Below the pieces are notes generated by a model. It was not told the DNA's origin and did no database searches. It saw only the letters and a program-made list of their open reading frames with translations. From contig DAWB01000121.1 in the NCBI GenBank assembly GCA_002505805.1, positions 1 through 7,160 on the forward strand: a stretch of 7,160 nucleotides of DNA, given 5' to 3'. Of this stretch, positions 4,061 through 7,160 are shown in pieces. The position numbers and the translations under genes are program-made. The DNA is from Methanosaeta sp. UBA80. GTDB lineage: Archaea > Halobacteriota > Methanosarcinia > Methanotrichales > Methanotrichaceae. The first letter of the stretch is position 1; the number at the start of each line of letters is the position of its first letter.

Positions 4061-6445
4061 ATGAACTCCGCCGAGCGATCCGATCTGCCAGCAAACTCTA
4101 TCTCTCGGATAGCCATGGCCATAGAAGATGAATTAGCCCATCTTGATGAAAACTACAAAAAACCTCTTTTTGCAGCTTTAGGTTCTCAATGGCAATCCAT
4201 CCTGATTAAGCTGGGAAGGAGGCCAAAGAATGGAAATAAATTTTTAAAAAAACAAATAAAAAAACATCATACCGTTCATAAATTCAATTCTCATGATAGA
4301 GCTTCCTTACGTCAGCAGGAAACTGGCTCGCAGATCGGCCAGCCCGTAAAGGAGATCTCTTCCATCTATCCGGTGGTAAATATCTATGACAAGGCAGAGG
4401 AGACCAGTTCTGCCATAGATGCCTATTGGTGTGATTGCGGACTGGGACTATCAGAGATGGGACAGTTCCAGGATGCTCTAGCATCTTACGATAAGGCTCT
4501 GCAGATAAATCCACGCTCCTATAATGCTCTCAAGAACAGAGCTAATGTGCTCTATAGAATCGGAAGATACGAGGAGGCTGTCAGCGACTTTGAGAATGCC
4601 CTAAAGGTAAATCCGAGTCTTATAGATGCCTGGCAGGGCCTGGGCAATGCCCTGAGCAAGCTCGGCCGATATAAAGAGGCAGTATCAGCTTATGAGAGCT
4701 GTCTCAAGATAAATGCGTCTTTCATAGATGCCTGGGTGGGGCGAGGTGTGGCTCTGGGCAATCTGCATTGCTATCAGAAAGCGGCAGAGTCCTTCGACAG
4801 GGCTATTGAGATCAATCCCAACCTCAAAGAAGCCCTTTATGGCAAATACCTGGCTTTGCAGCAGACTAAAGCCGGAGATGAGCTGGCCCTGATAAATGAG
4901 CAGATAACGGCGATGAAAGAGTCCATGGAACCACTATCCATTCCCGCCCCAGGAAGCTCATCGGGAAGCTTTCCGGTTCCGGTAAGAGATGATTTTGCTG
5001 CCTATTTTCTGAAGGCGGGCTCAGAACATTATAAGAAAGGTAGTCTGGAAGACGCCGCCTATTACTACAAGAAGGCCACATCCGTAAGCCCTCTCGCCCC
5101 CGAGGCATGGTATGAGCGGGGCCTGGCACTGTTTAAGTTGGGCAGCTATGAGGAGGCACTTGAATCCTTTAATGCTGCCCTGAAGCTTGATGAGAATTAT
5201 ATTGATGCCTGGAACAATAAGGGAGTGGTACTGGATAAGTTGGGAAGGTATGAAGAGGCCATTGAATGCTACGAGGCCATCTTAAAGATCAAACCCTGGG
5301 ATACCAGAGCCTGGCAGAATGAGGGACTTTTGCAGAGAAAGCTCGGCCAGTATCAATCAGCTTTTATCTGCTTTGACAATATCACCAAGATCGAGCCATC
5401 CAGCTTTTCCGGTTGGTGCGCCAGAGCGGAGGTGCTCTACAAGTTCCTGGGCCGGCATGATGAGGCCATAGAGTCGTACAACAATGCCCTACAGATAGAT
5501 CCCGGCAACAGCTCCATATGGTTCGACAAAGGAGTATGCTTCTATGAGCTGGGCCGCTACAGCGAGGCCCTTTCCAGTTATGACAAGGCCATAGAGCTGA
5601 ATCCTCATAGATCCAAGTTCTGGAATAACAAGGGAATAGTTCTCAAGAGGCTGATCCGCTACAAGGAGGCCATAAAGTGCTTTGATAAAGCCAGAGAGCT
5701 GGACGATAGCAACGCATCCTCCTGGTACAACCGAGGACTTACTCTGGATGAGATGGGCCAGTATGAAGACGCGGTGAGGTCTTTTGACAAAGCCCTGGAG
5801 CTTGACCCGGAGAGCGCCGATGCCTGGAACAATCGGGGAGTATCTCTTAAAAATCTGGAGCTATATGATGAGGCCATCAAATCCTTTGACAACGCCATAG
5901 CCATCAATCCCAACTATGCTATGGCCTGGAACAATAAGGGCAATGTTCTGTTCGCTCTGCACAGATACAATGATGCTGTGGACTGCTTTGAGAGAGCTAC
6001 GGATATAGATCCCGATTACTTCGATGCCTGGAACAATAAAGGCAATGCCCTCTCTCAATTGCAGAGCTATGAAGATGCCATATGCTCTTATGAGAAGGCC
6101 ATTGAGATAGATTCCTGCGATACCAAGACCTGGTTTAATGAGGGGCTGGCATACATCAATTTGGGTCGATATGAATGGGCGATAGAATGTTTCGATGAGG
6201 TCTTGGAGATCGATCTGTCATATATTCCGGCCTGGATCTACAGGGGAATTGCTCTCAACCGGCTGAGCAGATACGAAGAAGCTCTGGCCTCATTCGAGGA
6301 GGCCCTGGAAATAAATACCTCGGATCCTGCCGCCTGGCATTTCAAGGGAGAGGTTCTCTGCAAGCTGGGGCTCAAAAAAGAGTCAGATGATGCTCTTTCT
6401 AAGGCGGCGGCGCTGGGCTGGAAGTTTGAGGTTGCCCTGCATTAA
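4061..6445 (+). CDS. TPR-repeat solenoid protein with basic N-terminal extension
   Basis: A 794-residue protein built mostly of tetratricopeptide repeats, which normally form a superhelical scaffold for protein-protein contacts; the partner is unknown. Residues 1-115 are not TPR and include a strongly basic patch (about 50-74) ending in HKF. Block A (119-285) has about five units, and a Pro/Ser/Gly-rich linker follows (286-310). Block B (311-785) has about fourteen. The helix A aromatic recurs every 34 residues (Trp at 191, 225; 350, 384, 418, 452, 487, 521, 555, 589, 623, 657, 691, 725, 759), with one extra residue near 463. W-N-N-K-G and Y-E-E-A are the typical signatures. No signal peptide, membrane segment or enzymatic domain is seen, so it is probably cytosolic. 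ATG 4061 is the first start after an in-frame TAA at 4046. The gene is flanked by a T-tract upstream and a convergent gene downstream, so it is probably transcribed alone. Similar long TPR proteins are common in methanosarcinal archaea. Confidence 0.92.
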   Translation: MNSAERSDLPANSISRIAMAIEDELAHLDENYKKPLFAALGSQWQSILIKLGRRPKNGNKFLKKQIKKHHTVHKFNSHDRASLRQQETGSQIGQPVKEISSIYPVVNIYDKAEETSSAIDAYWCDCGLGLSEMGQFQDALASYDKALQINPRSYNALKNRANVLYRIGRYEEAVSDFENALKVNPSLIDAWQGLGNALSKLGRYKEAVSAYESCLKINASFIDAWVGRGVALGNLHCYQKAAESFDRAIEINPNLKEALYGKYLALQQTKAGDELALINEQITAMKESMEPLSIPAPGSSSGSFPVPVRDDFAAYFLKAGSEHYKKGSLEDAAYYYKKATSVSPLAPEAWYERGLALFKLGSYEEALESFNAALKLDENYIDAWNNKGVVLDKLGRYEEAIECYEAILKIKPWDTRAWQNEGLLQRKLGQYQSAFICFDNITKIEPSSFSGWCARAEVLYKFLGRHDEAIESYNNALQIDPGNSSIWFDKGVCFYELGRYSEALSSYDKAIELNPHRSKFWNNKGIVLKRLIRYKEAIKCFDKARELDDSNASSWYNRGLTLDEMGQYEDAVRSFDKALELDPESADAWNNRGVSLKNLELYDEAIKSFDNAIAINPNYAMAWNNKGNVLFALHRYNDAVDCFERATDIDPDYFDAWNNKGNALSQLQSYEDAICSYEKAIEIDSCDTKTWFNEGLAYINLGRYEWAIECFDEVLEIDLSYIPAWIYRGIALNRLSRYEEALASFEEALEINTSDPAAWHFKGEVLCKLGLKKESDDALSKAAALGWKFEVALH
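4246..4264 (+). repeat. Two A7 homopolymer tracts inside the TPR coding region
   Basis: A7 at 4246-4252 and A7 at 4258-4264 lie within 19 bases of each other and encode part of the lysine-rich N-terminal patch. Such runs are prone to polymerase slippage. The frame is intact in this sequence. Confidence 0.6.
4415..4915 (+). repeat. TPR block A, five units of 34 codons
   Basis: Units are anchored at residues 123, 157, 191, 225 and 259, exactly 34 apart (102 bases). The fifth unit decays after about residue 275 into a helical stretch and then the Pro/Ser/Gly linker. Typical sequences include Y-D-K-A-L-Q-I-N-P and F-E-N-A-L-K-V-N-P. Confidence 0.85.
4991..6415 (+). repeat. TPR block B, fourteen units of 34 codons
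   Basis: Anchors at residues 316, 350, 384, 418, 452, 487, 521, 555, 589, 623, 657, 691, 725 and 759 give a 34-residue period with one single-residue insertion between 452 and 487. The last unit ends at about 785 and serves as a capping helix before the C-terminus. Several units share nearly identical DNA around the W-N-N-K-G codons. Confidence 0.88.
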
Positions 6446-6569
6446 ATGAATAAGTCAACAACGCTTAATCATTACCCACGCCCAGAGTACGAAAGCAGGC
6501 TAAAGACTGTTCCCCAGGCCCAGAGAGGAGCATCTGATCAGAAAAAAGATGTCTGGATATATTCCCTTA
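6446..6569. other. Convergent spacer between the TPR and SIMPL genes
   Basis: This 124-base gap separates two gene ends that face each other. It contains no ORF of note. On the minus strand there is a T6 tract with a small imperfect hairpin. No good T-tract serves the plus-strand TPR gene, whose transcript may run into the antisense of the SIMPL gene. Confidence 0.6.
6531..6551 (-). terminator. Possible terminator of the SIMPL-domain gene
   Basis: Read on the minus strand, CATCT-TTTTTC-TGATC-AGATG combines a 5-base inverted repeat (6547-6551 with 6531-6535) and a T6 run (6542-6547), about 20 bases after the stop codon. A T-run alone can suffice in archaea; the stem is too short to be convincing by itself. 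Confidence 0.35.
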
Positions 6570-7160
6570 TCACATCTCCAGCTCATATGTAACAATAACA
6601 TATGATGTAACATCTACCATGTCTTTTCCGGAGGATTCCAAGACTCCTCCATAAAAGTCTTCAGGATATCCATAGTCGGAGATATTCAAGACCTGGCCCA
6701 GGCGCAGGCCCTCTGCGGCAGCCATCTGCTCTGCATCGGCCCTGGCATTGGCCACTGCCTTATCCCTGGCCCGGGACTTCGCGGCGGTGGAATTAAAAAG
6801 ACCATAACCAGCCACATAAGCGCTGGCTCCGGCGGACTCTGCCGCATCCAGCAGCTGATCAATCCTGCCTTTTTCCGTGCTGTTTAGCTTTACCATTGCC
6901 GACAGCGTCAGTGCCGTGGCCTCAATGCTGCTATTGTCGCAGACCGTCTTGTTGTTTATAGTTTGACAGATCTCTCTTCTGGAAGAAGCACTGGAGAGGG
7001 CAGCTGAATCGTCTCTGGTGATCTCAACATCATTGATCCCTGCCGCCTTCAGAGCCTCCAACGCCCTATCCATAGTCTGGCGGACCGTCTCCTGGTCCTG
7101 GCTCATATTTCCACTGCCGCTGGAAGCGGATACTATGATTGTTGTGGTGTCTGACGGAAA
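6570..7160 (-). CDS. SIMPL-domain (DUF541) protein, probably exported (5' end outside window)
   Basis: Uncharacterised family found mostly outside the cytoplasm or in the periplasm; some relatives are described as oxidative-stress related, but no reaction is known. The visible 196 residues begin with the first SIMPL strand (T-T-T-I-I-V-S-A-S-S-G) and end with S-Y-V-I-V-T-Y-E-L-E-M. Between them are the helix T-V-R-Q-T-M-D-R-A-L-E-A-L-K and a central helix K-A-V-A-N-A-R-A-D-A-E-Q-M-A followed by L-G-Q-V, all typical of the family. The frame is open through 7160, so the ATG at 7106 is internal: it would cut off the first conserved strand. The real start, and any signal peptide, is off the right edge. 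Two cysteines nine residues apart (visible residues 65 and 74) and five N-x-S/T sequons (70, 76, 93, 123, 159) fit an extracellular, possibly glycosylated protein. Confidence 0.88.
   Translation of the reverse strand, partial: FPSDTTTIIVSASSGSGNMSQDQETVRQTMDRALEALKAAGINDVEITRDDSAALSSASSRREICQTINNKTVCDNSSIEATALTLSAMVKLNSTEKGRIDQLLDAAESAGASAYVAGYGLFNSTAAKSRARDKAVANARADAEQMAAAEGLRLGQVLNISDYGYPEDFYGGVLESSGKDMVDVTSYVIVTYELEM

Noticed and set aside
5659..6058. Minus-strand frames opposite the TPR gene
   Set aside because: Repetitive Ser/Leu-rich translations that mirror the 102-base TPR period; shadows of the real gene.
4415..6415. CRISPR-like regular repeat array
   Set aside because: The 102-base period is the codon-level imprint of 34-residue TPR units in one intact frame; there are no identical short repeats with unique spacers.
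4261..6445. Recurring Cys in helix B of the TPR units as a metal site
   Set aside because: Cys at residues 403, 437, 540, 642 and 710 falls at the same position of separate units, facing the packing core, and A-I-E-C-F/Y is common in archaeal TPRs.

Overview
The window looks like chromosomal DNA of a methanogenic archaeon. A Methanothrix (Methanosaeta)-like member of the Methanosarcinales order is my best guess from style. The evidence is an archaeal-type Lhr helicase, short TATA/BRE-like promoter candidates in AT-rich gaps, T-tract ends, a long TPR protein and an IS5-type transposase domain common in these genomes. The genus is an inference and no rRNA or other marker gene is present to settle it.

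Layout: (1) 1-2629, minus strand, is the 5' part (876 codons) of an lhr-type superfamily 2 helicase whose 3' end lies off the left edge. It runs open to the edge, and the long open frames on the opposite strand here are only its shadows. (2) 2630-3027 is a divergent intergenic region with candidate promoters for both directions and two very short ORFs. (3) 3028-3903, plus strand, is a two-part protein. An uncharacterised N-terminal domain with a T-C-N-S-C-Q motif is joined to the N-terminal DNA-binding domain (DUF4096 type) of an IS5-family transposase, with no catalytic domain. (4) 3904-4060 is an AT-rich spacer with a T8 tract and a promoter candidate. (5) 4061-6445, plus strand, is a 794-residue TPR-repeat protein with a basic N-terminal extension and two solenoid blocks. 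(6) 6446-6569 is a convergent spacer. (7) 6570-7160, minus strand, is the 3' part of a SIMPL-domain (DUF541) protein that looks exported. Its frame runs open to the right edge, so the ATG at 7106 is internal.

The genes do not form an obvious operon. The helicase is a housekeeping nucleic-acid repair or RNA enzyme and is richer in G+C than the middle of the window. The middle section, with the transposase-derived fusion and the repeat protein, has accessory character. The most noteworthy object is the fusion protein at 3028-3903, with its ambiguous translation start and possible coupled leader ORF.
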